A program made the position numbers and the translations under genes. Positions 31,330 through 43,970 of a stretch of DNA of 64,000 nt are shown here, piece after piece. Each line of letters begins with the position of its first letter. Position 1 is the stretch's first letter. Source of the stretch: Astur gentilis (taxonomy: Eukaryota > Chordata > Aves > Accipitriformes > Accipitridae). The DNA lies in assembly GCF_929443795.1 (NCBI RefSeq), contig NC_064881.1:12841040-12905039 (forward strand), given 5' to 3'. Below the pieces are notes generated by a model. It saw nothing but the letters and a program-made list of their open reading frames with translations, had not been told where the DNA came from and did no database searches.

Positions 31330-34300
31330 TGTACAAGAAAACACTATTCAGCCTCACTAACTTTCCCTCTGCTCTATGCTACTGTCACCATCATCCCCGT
31401 TGCTCCCAGCCATGTTAAGATGCATATGAGCAGTGCTCCTGCTCCATACACCGGTTCTATTCTTTGGAACATAGCTATCAAATACATACTAATGCAAACT
31501 TGTTTTTCATATCAGCTCAGGCGTCTGCTTGCTTTACAAAGACGTTTGAGGTAAAATGCATATCAAAATGTGCAGATTTTCCTTTTTGCTATATTGATTA
31601 ACTATAGAGTAGATGGATTGGTTTTCTTTGCATTATTGTAGCTGTATTTGATAGGAGATGTAGCACCGTAGCACAAATAGTAGTGTAGTGCACATTATGT
31701 AGTTATGTGATTTAGTTTTACACTAGATACTAGTTCTGCATAAGCTTTATACTAGTAAGCTTTTACCTTATTGTTCTGTGGTAGGCAAAATGAATAATTG
31801 GAAATGTAATTCCAAGCTTCACTGGCAGTAAGAACAGTGCTTGTTTCCTAAGAAGTATGCTGTATAGGTATGTCAAAGCATTACTGATTCTTCAATATTG
31901 CTGGCTGTATGATGCTCTGAACATATTTCTCAAGAGGATAATGAACAGCAGGCTGTTCATATCAGCGCTTTTTTTTTTTTTTTCTTTAGGTTTGCTGTAT
32001 TCTTCACAGCAGAATTTCTTTGTTTTATCTTGCTGCTGAAGCAGCTGTTCTGCTTTACTTTGGTGCCCCATCCCACTTGGTGGGTTCTGAAAGACATGGT
32101 GGTAGTCTATTTATTTTCCTCACTGTAGAAAGATACAAGCTCAAATCCAGATTCAATTCTACTCTACAGTTCCACTTTGAGGACATGGGAACTCTCTCTT
32201 TCTCTTGCTCTGATTTCCAAAGAATTTGGCATCAATGAAAAAGTCCCCCAGATAACACAACTACTACACTTTCTAGAAGGCATATGAGGTTATGGTGAAC
32301 CTGATTTGTATTTACCATGAACTAACTCTGTCAAGCTGTTCCAGTGAAATAAATGCCAGGGGATTTTCTTGTAAGTGTTACTCCCAGGAGATGTTGGGAT
32401 GAAGCAACTTATGACTGGATAGGGTCTGTATTATCTCCTTATCTGTAGAGCTGTTTTTTTGTTGGAATTATTCAGTATGTAAATTAATGGAGTTAAACAC
32501 ATGGCAAACTACAGGTATTTCCCCTGATTTGCAGCAGTGTTCCCGAAAGGCTCTCTCTCCTGCTTTTATCCATGTTCTTCAATATTCCAACAGGGACTAT
32601 TTGTCTACAGCCGTGTAGAATTTAGCTGAATTTGAGAACAGTTACACAGCAAAAAATCAAATAACATTTAGCAAAATATCTCTGCTGGATGCATAAAAAC
32701 CAGGAGTCCTCCTCCCCCCCCCCCCCGCAAATAATTAAGAAGTACTGAGTTTTTAGGTTAATTTCAATAAAACCCTGCTGAAGTTCTTTAGAACCTGATT
32801 GGTTGAATCTCTATAACGGATGTTAATAGTCTGGATTTTCCACAAAGGAAAAGTTGTTTTCCATGGCACTGGGCAATGACTGTTTAGTTTACCAAATTCT
32901 ACCCAACATTTCCTATTAGCCAATGTCTGATTTGGAAAGTCAAAAATATTTCTTGGGGACCTCAACTAAATATAATGAAAAATCAGTTCACAACATTTCT
33001 TTGATGTTTTGCCTAAAACCAATGAAGAATATTAGAATGCTGATGTCATTCCATACTGAATTATTCTTTTGGAATGGAAAACATCAGCACTATAGTTCTG
33101 CTTATTATATCACTTTGTATGCCCTATGCACATAAAATCAGAGATACTATTGCAGGAACTGTTGGCCTTAATTTAGTACAAAAGCAGCATTTTTTATACT
33201 TTCCTTCTAGCAGGGATTAAAAAAAGTATTTAAAACAATTTCACGACAATTTTGGTTCAAGAATGGCATATTCATGTACAAACCAATAGAAGCACATAAC
33301 TTTGCTACTTTTTGAGGTTAAAATGACATTATTTTCAGGCATTATTTAAAAGGATGCTATCCACAGTAGCATTAGCAGCTGTAAAACTTCCAAGTGAATG
33401 AAACCATGCATAGGAAAATAGCTGATACTTTATTCAAAGAGGAGTAGGCTACTCATCCCTGAATAGCCAAACATTATAGAATAAGGTGAGGATAGAGAAG
33501 AAGATGAAAGTATGAGGATTTCTTTTTGCTTAAGCTGGTAGGATTTAGAGCAAAGGGTGAAACATTTGTACATTTGGATGGAAGCTGCCAGAGTGGTTTT
33601 GGGGCTCCAAATGAAGAGGAGAAAGAACTGAGTGCATTTTGGTGAAGGTTTGTTGTCAGCTCGGTTGGGAGCGGTGTTTGACAGAGCTATTGAGCTGCAG
33701 GTCCGCAGTTTAAAAATAGACAGCTTCCACAGGAGTGGGGCATTGCTGCTGCTTCTATGACATGATTTTGGTGCACAACCAGTCCTCTCTCTCCATCTCC
33801 CTGGGTGCCACAGAAACTAGCAAGACCGTTCAGAAGAACATTTAGCCCTTCCCATGTACATGAGTAAAAGAGGACATCACTCATCAGGCCTATGAAGCCA
33901 AGACTATCTCAGTTAATCAAATTTCCTGTTTGTTCTGAGGGAAATGAACAAGAAAATGAACTGATATGCCTCACCAATAAGTTTCAACTTATTAATTAAA
34001 AAAATAAAAAAATCAAAGTGAGACTTTTAATGTTTGTGTTTTTAAACCAAAGTTTCTGAAGTGATGCCTGCATGATCGGGGTAGAAAGCCACATGTCATC
34101 TCTGCCCATGCTCGAGGGCAGCAGGGAACAGAGCCAGGTCAGGTCTCAACAGTAGGCAGAGAGGGCAGGACTTAACAACTGCACTAAACTGTTTCTGTAT
34201 CAGCGAGCTCTGGCTTTTGTCCGAAGAGCAAGAACAGAGAATGGAGTTAACAATGTGCATGAAAGCCCCTGCACATGACCCTGGAGACCTGTGGCAAAGT

Positions 34301-37300
34301 ACTAAGGTTTTGGCGATTTGTTTACTTTTTGCTTTAGATGACGACAAATTCTGTATTTTGAATCTATCCCCCACTTTTCCTGCAGAAACTGAATGTGAAC
34401 AAAAGGGAAAAGAAAAATTATAGGAGTGAATATAAAAGAAATGCTAAATTTGAAATTAAATGAAATTCAGATAATCATCTGTCACTCAGTTTCCCAGTAT
34501 TATCCCTTAATAACCTTATTGTCTCTTTGCCTATTTGCTTCTTATCTATTTAAAGCAGTTGTTTATCATTCACAGCCTGATTGGTTCATCATCTATGTAC
34601 TTCCAAAAGAAAGGGAAGATAATATCCCTAGGACCCAGATAGTTTTTCCTCCTTTTTGTTCCATTAGTTGATGAGAAAGTGGGGAATTAGCATACACCCC
34701 CACCCCACCTCCCCCACTCCCTCCTTTGCTAGCACTAGATTAAACATGGCCTTGAAATACAGGGCTTGGAGCCAAATCCATCCTTCCCAAAGTTTGGATG
34801 AGGTCAGATTTGGGCTTTAGGCTTTAGCTGGCAAAATGCTAATTGCAGGCTAGCAAGGCATAAAGTCCAGGAAAAGCACAGCCTTTTTGTTTCAAATGAG
34901 CAACTGGGTGACACTGAGGGTCCCAACTGTCAATTGCTTAACATATTTAGTGTGGGGAGTATTCTGGGCTCCCATAAGGCCAGAATTAAGTGCTATAAAG
35001 TGCTTAAGCACATGCTGAATTTGAAGAGACCAAAGAACCCTGAGCCTGGCACAACTGACCCCAAGAAGCTACTGCTGTGGACACCTACAAACACGTTCAC
35101 CTTCACTCATGCAGTTGTTCAAATACAGTCAGTAGGTCTGGCGTTACTAGGCATTAAGTACATGCACATGTGCTCCAAGAATGAAGATTTAAGGTTTGAA
35201 ATAACACTTTTGGGGATAGCTAAGTAAGGGACAATATTTTGTGTCAGCCTGTTTTTAGACATATTGGTGCACTGAGGACTGGCAGCATTGCTGCAGAGCC
35301 ATCTCAGTGTTAAACCACACATAGGAACTGAAGCTCTGTCTCAGCTGTGTGTGTAAGGATGCTCCACCCAGACCCAGCAGCAAATTGGTGCTGGGCTGTT
35401 TGAACTCATGATGGATGTCAGCCATACTACTCTTTGGTGTGCTGTTGGTCACAGAAATAAATTTGCTTTACTAAATAGATTCAGGTGGGCAAAGGGCTAT
35501 GGGGTGGTAACCTATGTGTGTCAGCTTCTCCTGTACAGATGAGAATGAATATCATGTACCAACCCCACAAACACGTAAATCTTGCCTTTGCCATGTGGCT
35601 CTTGCCTGTGTTTCTTTGGCACAGTGTACAGGAGCACTTTGAAGTATTTGACACACATTAAAATGGGAAATGTTATTGAGCTAAACGTGAGTAAAACCTG
35701 ATAACAGAGCCACTGCTGCACCTACCCTACCTTCAGGTACTCTTATATAAAATTAAATATTGATTGGTTATGCTGTTCTTGCATCCTCGGTTTTCAGTCT
35801 GATCTGTAATAGCAATATTGTGTGCCATGTCTGGTGGGTGCCGGCTGAAGGACGGTTCGATGGGTTCAAGTATCTGTGAGACAGCTTGGGATTGTAATAT
35901 AGGTTTCAGGATCTCAGGTGGATTTTGATGCGATAGCTGAAGAAATTACCCTGGCAGATCATCTGGCAGGGATTTGGGATGCAAAGGCCTGAGCTATTTT
36001 AAACCAAACCAGAATGGATGGCACTTTCACTCGCATGCTGGGCTGTGAGCGAGGTGGTTGGGTAGCGTGGTCAGCTGTGGCATTGGTGGGGTCGGTGGCC
36101 TTGGGCAGGTGGGGTGGGAGGATGGAGGGGACAGAAAACACTGCTGCTGCTGCCCCACCATGGGCTGTCAGACGTAAGGACGGGTAGGGACTGGGAAGTG
36201 TCGCCTTGTGCACCAAGTCAGAGTGAACTGGGATGACCGAAATGCCCCACTAATTCCTCACCTCCAGGAGTAGGATCTGCAGCAATTGTTGAACTATGGC
36301 AGCTTAACAGGCTGAAGTAAACAAAAATTGTGTTTCCTACCCCAGGCTGTAAACTGTGGAGATGGGAGAGCTGTCACAAGCTGTGGTCTGAGCTGGTGCT
36401 TCGGGTGCGGGACCAGATGAACACCCGGGAGGGTGGGGGGGAACTGATCCAGCCTAATAGTGGGAAATCAGCTCTTTTTTCCCCAAAGTGGTAGATATTT
36501 CTGTTGAAACAGTGAACCAGTTAATGGTGCTGACACTTGAACGAGAGCCCTGTGTTTCTGGAGGAGCACCCCACAGCTGACCCCACTCGGAGCCCTCGGT
36601 GGTGTTCGCAAAGCTGCCGCTGAGAAAGGCATGTGGCTCCGAGGTTCCTCCCTGCGCATTCACAATTGTATAACATTCCTCTTTCAGATAAAGCAACTGT
36701 TTACATGGAAAATTAATGTTATTCACATTTTTTTGTTCTGTTTTTTTTACCCATCTTTTAATGTGATTTAACAGCTGGAGATGAGGGGAAGGCAGCACCA
36801 GGAGAGCAGCCAACTCTCTGCAGACAGGCAGAGAGTGCTCTGGGGACTACCACTGGTCCATGGATGACAGATGGGAACTTATGGTCTATAACTTAACAGA
36901 TGGATCACAGCTCTTTTTTTTACTTGCATGGAGAGAATCAAATGATTATGGGGGGGCTAAATAAAAGCAGCTAATCAGAAAGATCTGTGATTCAGTGTAG
37001 TGATTCGGGAGGATGTAATTTGCAGGGATGAAATCCTTGTGGCAGTGACTAATGTGTAAAAGCAATGGCAAGAAAGACGAATTATTACCCTGATTCACAT
37101 TCTGTAAAAGTATATTTCATCAGATAAGCATCTTTTTCTTTGTCTGCCACTCAGAAACACTTTTTTTTTTTTCTGTGAAAAGACATGATTTTGGTTCAGA
37201 AAGTGAATATTTAATTTACTGTGGCGACTAAAATAGAGATGTAATGTTATATTTTGATGTGACATGCTAGATACACATTTTTATATATGTATGTATTTAT

Positions 37301-39364
37301 TGCCTCACACAAAACTATTTTCTGTATTTGCTTTAACAGCTACCACTAAATTGACAAAATCAACAAGAACTTTTGTGACCTCTGTCAATCCCTGATCCTT
37401 TGCAACATAGTGGGACATGGCACATTTGTGTATCTGTCATTGCTCATAACATGTTGGCTTTTTTTCTGCATTTCATGAATGCTTGTCATGTTAAGAGATA
37501 CTTTTTGCTATCATTATATTTATTACTATGAAACATACAGCAACAGCACACATGGAATACATTAAATACTTTGATGTCTGCATTTCTTAGTAGCCTTCAA
37601 GACCTTTCATTGTTACAAAACTTAGCAAAAATAAATGGGATGCAGCAAAGTCATTCTGGGTAATGGAAATCCCAGAGAGTATTGTAAATTCCCCCTTCCC
37701 TTCTCCCCAATTTACTTATCAGGCTCTAAGACAAAGTGTAGTTTAAGGCACTGTATCTTTCAATGGATGAATTTATTTCTCTTTTGGCAGGCTGTCATGG
37801 CACACTCAAAGTTTTCTGAGCAGAAGTGTGGTTGCTTGTGCTTTTTTTTTTTTTTTATGTGATTCTTTTCCAGGACCAAGGTGTTGAGTTTTTCCTTATA
37901 ATTTTCCCACCTTTGCTCCAAAGGTATGTTTTACTTTCATAACCTGGGGGTTTTTATACCTAGATTTCTGAAGGAAATAAGACCTTTGCAGTCCTACCGT
38001 GTGTGCATGTGCTTGTATCAGACTCCCTATAAGAAGTTTGGAACTTGCTCAATTTCAGCACCCTTTAGCAGAACGGTGGAAACCTCTCAGCTGGTAAGTT
38101 CCTACAAGACTTAGGAGATCAGGCACCCATGTAGATAGAAAGGCTAAGTGGCGCACCCTTTATCAGACATCAGAATCCACAGAGGAGAGTAAAGACACAG
38201 AAACCTGAAATTTGAGTTTCATTAATTCTACTCTTTATCAAATTGCTCATCTTTAGAAACTTTCCCAGTGTCATACCTTCAAAGCTTTATTAATCCTGAA
38301 AGCTGTTACAAACCTTACTTTCAGCATGAAAAATGGGCAAAACTATGACTCCTGACAATTACTAATTTATAATGAAACAGGACTTGTGCCCCTTTCACAG
38401 AAATGCTGAATAAGTTCATCAGGATCAAGGCTGCAGCATTGGAAAGAACTCCAAAAGTTACTCGTTAAGATGGGTCAGAAAGGAAGCTGCACGTGAGCAT
38501 GGCGACTGCCACAGTTGCGTGTGACATCCACAGTGAAAAATTAACACATCTTTATGAGGGCACTTTCAGGGGAGAACGCAGGGAGAAATAGCAAATGTGC
38601 AATATTAAAGACCAGCATGAATTACACATTCATCTTCTTCTGCTGACTTGTGTGAATTCAACATTGCGTATTCTTATTCAACAGGTGTGTCATAGTTTAC
38701 AGGGTGATTAAAAGAGGGAGGAAAAGAAGTCTCCAGGAGAACACAGACATGAACCTAGGGACAAGAAACACTAGGAGAACTACTTAAAATACTTGCTTAG
38801 TTAAAAGATGGTAGTGTTTGCAAGAAGAAAGAATAACACCTGACACGGCATTGTCAGTAGACTTAACACTGTCCTATGATTGAGTGTAAAAAAAGCAAGC
38901 CATAAATATGAAGTAGCTGTCTCTCACTTAAGCCTAACAGACCATTAATACCTTCTGTACTGCAATTTTGCATCCCTCCTGAACAGTGCAGAAAACAAGT
39001 TGAGCATTACTGGCTCTGTGTGGTGGGAGAAGAGAAGTTAGAAATATTTAATTTCAAAGCACCTCTCTCTCCTAGAGAGATTTTTAACAAATTGAAGAAG
39101 TTGTTATACTCAGTAGCTTCAGTGTTTTCTTTTTCCCCAAACCATGGCAGGCTGTATTGTATTTGGGACTCTAATCAGGAACCTCTTAGGAATTCGAGTA
39201 TCTTCTCATGCCGCTTATGATATCCTCTCCTTCTGTATGCCTGAGAGAGTGAAGTTGTTCTTTAATGGCTGACCATAGCAAGAGTCCTGTTAGACCTTAC
39301 TGTGGCACATTTACTCCCATGCAGGTAGTCTGCATTCAACACACAATAATGCACATGAGAATAA
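31330..39364. other. AT-rich gene-free region
   Basis: No host gene or complete repeat recognised. Noted are a C13 run at 32714-32726, a C-rich stretch at 34696-34726 and a GC-richer patch at about 35900-36640. That patch holds TGTGG/GGTGGGG-rich sequence and frames up to 119 codons, none with a recognisable domain. Long T runs occur near 31971-31983, 37161 and 37843. Confidence 0.55.
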
Positions 39365-39600
39365 AGAATCACAGCAAAATGTAGGCTGGAAGGGATCTCT
39401 GGAGGTCATCTAGTTCAGACTCCTGCTCAAAGTTGGATCAGGTCCCCCAGGACCTTGTTCAGTCAAGTTTTGAAACTCTCTGGGATGGAAATGCCACAAC
39501 CTTTCTGGGCCACCTACTGCACTTGTACTCACTCTTGTGATAAAGGATTTTTTCCTTAAGGGTTCATATTCATTCCCTGATCTGTTCTCTGTTGCTGGTC
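39365..39600 (-). mobile_element. CR1 LINE 3' fragment
   Basis: Read on the plus strand it runs AGAATCACAGCAAAATG, then GGCTGGAAGGGATCTCTGG, GGTCATCTAGTTCAGAC, a CCTGCTCAAAG block, and AAAGGATTTTTTCCTTAA. This is the reverse-complemented 3' end of a bird CR1. It is moderately diverged and truncated, with no usable frame. Confidence 0.75.
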
Positions 39601-42600
39601 TGTGTGCTTATGGTGATTGATTTTGCACTGGGAGATTATACGGGAGTTTGAACAAAAGATCTCTAGAGCTAAAAGCGTGCAATTGCTTGAGCTACAGTTG
39701 CCACTTAGAAGTTGCAGCTAGGGTAAGTATTATCCTTTGTGGACTGGGCACAGTCAGAGACTAGTAATAATTCCTACAGGGTTTCTGTGACTCGGGACCC
39801 TGAAGAAGCTTTCTTTTAGCATCATTTCCAGACACTCCAGCTTTGGTAGCTAGAGGTACATGGGATGACATTGGAATATTTTCCGTGGAAAAGCACAAAT
39901 GGGAATTTGGAGTAGTTTTGACGGAGCCTCAAAACTTTGTCAGTCTCCTGACCTGCACTCCCAGGAGAGGAGGGAACAGAGCAATTCAAGGTGATGGACC
40001 ACCATGGAGTCTGAAGTAGCACTCTGTTTAGGAGGGAGGTGGGGGGATCCTCCAGTCAAAGCCATGTGTCCTGGGTAACTGTAGGGAAAAAGGATTTGGG
40101 CTGTAGTTGTGCTTCATTTAATTTAACCTGAGAACATTAGGAATGAATAGGATGTTGATGGTAAACCTTACCCCAGGGATTTCACGAAAGACAGGGACTA
40201 GCTTCACAAGGGGGGAAGAAGCACAGTGACTACTCCCTTGAGGAAGCTGGAATAAATAGGGAAAAACAGCGTGCAAAACATGTCTGTAGCTGGACATAAA
40301 TTGTCCACAGGCAGAAGTAGCTGACCTATAAGAGCAGAGGGCCTGGGTGCATGCTGGCATTTGTGGAAAGGTTCAGATGTTTGAGCTGCTCTGGGGGAAG
40401 TTTGTCCGTGCTAGTGTTGACAGAGAGGAAATCTGGCAATTTGACTAGTGTGTGAACAAAAGGAAGGATAGAGAGAAAGTGTGGAGAACCAAGCTTGGCT
40501 AACACAGCTTTCCACTTTGTTCTGTGCTTCTGGGGCGCTTAAGTACATTGGCCTCTTGTTAATGTGGAAATTCTATCATGGCTTGCACTCTCAGTTGCAT
40601 AACATCTCTGTGGCACGACTGCTGTTGTTTACTGACAAAATATTATCAGGAATGTCTCTTGTGTATGTTTTTTAATCCATTAATGCAGTTTGGCAGCTGG
40701 AGAAAAAGAAGGTCAGCCAGCTCCCCATGGACTATGGGCAAATGCTCCTTAGGCTGTAGTGGGAAGACAATTGCATGTTTAATACAAATCTATGTAATTG
40801 AAAGGTCTACTGTGTTTGGGGATGTGGACACTGGCAGTCATAATCAGTGTTTCTCTGAGGCTTTGTGGTTATATGGCATTATCTAACACTTGATTGCACA
40901 CTTTACTGCAGTGTGGGAAAATCTTCAGAGTGAATGGCCCGTAAAACTCAACATCCAGGCCCACTGTGACCTGGTATTTTCTTGAAATTCGATATGACTA
41001 TGGCCATTTTCATGTTGGGTTCATTGATTTCTCTTTCTAATAACTCTCTGGAAGTCACATACAGTTTGTATTTCATACTTACATTGAATTGTTCCATTAG
41101 TACATCATGAATTTTTGTTTTGATCTGTATTAAATCTTCAGTAAAATATATTATTAATTATTCATTGGTCAAAGATACGTTACCATCTTTTCCCAAGATG
41201 CATTCAGATTTTGCTATATCTCAGCAGTTTAAGGGTCAGCAAATCTCAGTATAAATCCCTTTTTCTCCCATTGCCCAAATGCATTAGTTCACATTTTTTC
41301 TGCTGGTGAATGAAAGACATAACCTACCTTATGCAAGCTGTTTTAATGCATTGTAAAACAAATACACAAGCATAACAAAAATCTGTATTCCAGTTTGTTT
41401 CAAACCCTTGTTTCTTCCTTTGATCATTCACATAAGAGAGGGAAACAGACCTTGGAGGTACTTTCCACATTTGGATATGTGTTCCCAAGCCCACCTGCCT
41501 TACTGGGAGCAGCTGCTATGCTTTTCATCCCAGGGATCTGCCTCATTCCGCTCAATCCATTGCTCAGGTCGCTTTACTAAAGAGATAGGGCAGCTAGCAG
41601 TGCTGCACTGGTGACCACACAATGCAGAAGGGAAAGGTTCGGGACATCTACTGATCCAGCATTTTGGCACTATGATGGCGATCTCTCCTTTGCTCTCTGC
41701 TTGTCCTCAGCACATCACATCCCACTTTAGTTCATCGCCGTGGGCATGTGCCTACCCTGTGTTCCCTCGCAGGTGAAATGCTTCGTTCACATGCTCAATA
41801 GTCAGACTAATGCCAGCTGGTGCCAACTTCACCTGTGAAAGTGGGCATCTCCTGGTCTGAATGTCCTCACTGTGTGATACCCTTTGTACAGCTGATTAAA
41901 ATCAGTGCCTGTTGTGAGCAGGCTGTATTTGGGATCCTGGCCTACTCCAGCCTGCAGGTTCCCTCCCAAGTTGGACAGTTCGGCCCTTGTCCACACACAC
42001 CATGTAGCTTCTTTTGCAGATGCCCCTTTAGAAGATGGTTGCTGCAGACTATAGTGCTGATGCCACATAAATGCAAGACTTGCTCTTCATAGCATTGCTA
42101 AATGTCTCTAGGCATACTTGAGATGAAGTAATGATTTTTCGTATTTTGCTTTAAAAAAATGAAAGAAGATGCTGCTGTGCTGTCTTCCAGGCCCAAGACT
42201 GACTAGAAAGGTAATGAAGGTTTAACCTCCCACACAAGCCCTAGCTGGTACATCGTGTGCTCCCAGGCTGAGCCGCTGCTTCCTCCTCTCTCCAGTGAGA
42301 TCAGTACAGCCCCTTCTCTTCTCCCCATCATTTTAGGCACCAGAATTTTGCACTGTGAGTGTGGTTAATTTCATCATGGAAATAGGAAACAAATGCCTAT
42401 GTACTTAATCTTATTCCCTTCTTTACATAGAATTGCCTCTGGATCTTTTTAGTAATAATTATCTAGCACAAACCGGAACTTTTTATAATGGAGCGGAGAA
42501 AATACCCAGACAAATCTTAACGTGTTGTAGGACAGATTCACTGATGAAGGGATTCCCTAGAGCTGCTCTGTTCTGTGTTCTTTGTTTCTAACAGTGTTTT

Positions 42601-43089
42601 AATCCTTCTTATGAAGCATATCTTGAATGAAGTGGCACCTTTTGTAATAGTATTATTTGAAGATATACAGAGATGAGAGGGTCTGCTAACAGTAATGACA
42701 TCACATAGCTTTTACATCGCAGCTTTTCAAGATCTGCATAAACTGCTAGAAATCACTTTAACAAAACATAATCCAAACATGTGAAATGAAAGAAGAGACC
42801 TGAGAGGTGATTTGCATAAAGAGAGACCTGCCTGTTTATCACGCACAGCAATAAGACAAGATCGCAGCAGCAGTTTTTCTGTCCAGGTGCACTTGAAAGT
42901 ATTCACCTTTGTTCAGATTTCTTTTTTTTTCTCAGCTCTTAAAGAAATGTTAAAAAAAATATAAAAATAGACACACACGCAGGAACACAAGTTCTGGCTC
43001 ACTTCTGCCAGCAAGACTGGTAATTCCAGTATTGATGAGGCAAGGGTTGGTGTGAAGTTGTTGCAAATGGGATTTTTTTTACACAGCTT
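39601..43089. other. Gene-free region
   Basis: Only short frames (longest about 102 codons at 40578-40886), none recognisable. No clear repeat detected. Confidence 0.5.
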
Positions 43090-43970
43090 TGGTTTAGCAG
43101 CAATTTAGAATTTATTAATATTTTTGAGATAGATCACAAGATTAGATAGTATACTTTTTACAGTACTTAATCAATCATCAGCCAATCTAACAGACTGATT
43201 CAATGGAATTTATTACAATCAAATTTGTAACTTAGTTAAAGATTCAAAAATGGCAAAGATCACCTGAAATGTACAGCAGGGTTGCACACACAAATGGACG
43301 TTAAATCAAATCACGCACATGCACAGACAGGAAAAATAGTTCTGAACCAAACCACACAGTCAGGCAAATAGTTCCAAACCAAACTGTAAATGCACACAAA
43401 CAGATACAACAGCTCTGAAACAAATTTTACCCCCATCCCAAGGTTAACCTATGATTAAAATTTCCTTTTTGTTAATTTAATGAAGTACTCACTTTTATGT
43501 GCTGGCATTCATCAACGGGCGGTCTGTAAACCTTGCAAAATCAGGCTTTTAATTCCCTGCAAAATTACTGATGGACAATCTTTCAATCCTCACGAAATCT
43601 ACCCTGAGAGGTGTCCCGGCTCAGGGGGAGATACTGGGTCACACAGCCCGCTGCAGCCCTGGAGAGCTCAAAAGGTCTCATCCTGGATCGCTATTTATAG
43701 CGTCTCGAGATGGCTGGCTTTGGTCATTATTTTGCATTCTGGCCACAATTCGTGCTGAGTCATTCTGATATACAGTTCAGGTAGCAGATGGCCCAGGTGT
43801 GGCCAGGGGGTGCCTGAGACCCAAAAGTCCCTGCACTTGTAATCAAGGTGACAGCGCAATGGGAGTTTTTCCCAAAACGTGCATGGCTTATCCTGAGATC
43901 TCAGAGTGGCCTGGGGGGCTGCACCACCACAAAAATACCCTGTGAATTCAGCCCCACTGTCTGTATGACA
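43090..43970 (-). mobile_element. Probable LTR of another endogenous retrovirus
   Basis: On the minus strand it starts TGTCATACAGACAGTGGGG. It has a promoter-like CTATAAATAG at 43700-43691 and a GC-rich body before it. After it come AT-rich sequence and AATAAA hexamers (such as GTAATAAATTCC near 43215-43204). It may end CTGCTAAACCA at 43090. The layout of TG start, TATA and later polyadenylation signals fits an LTR. I could not find a matching target-site duplication, so the 43090 end is uncertain. No internal viral genes are next to it. Confidence 0.5.
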
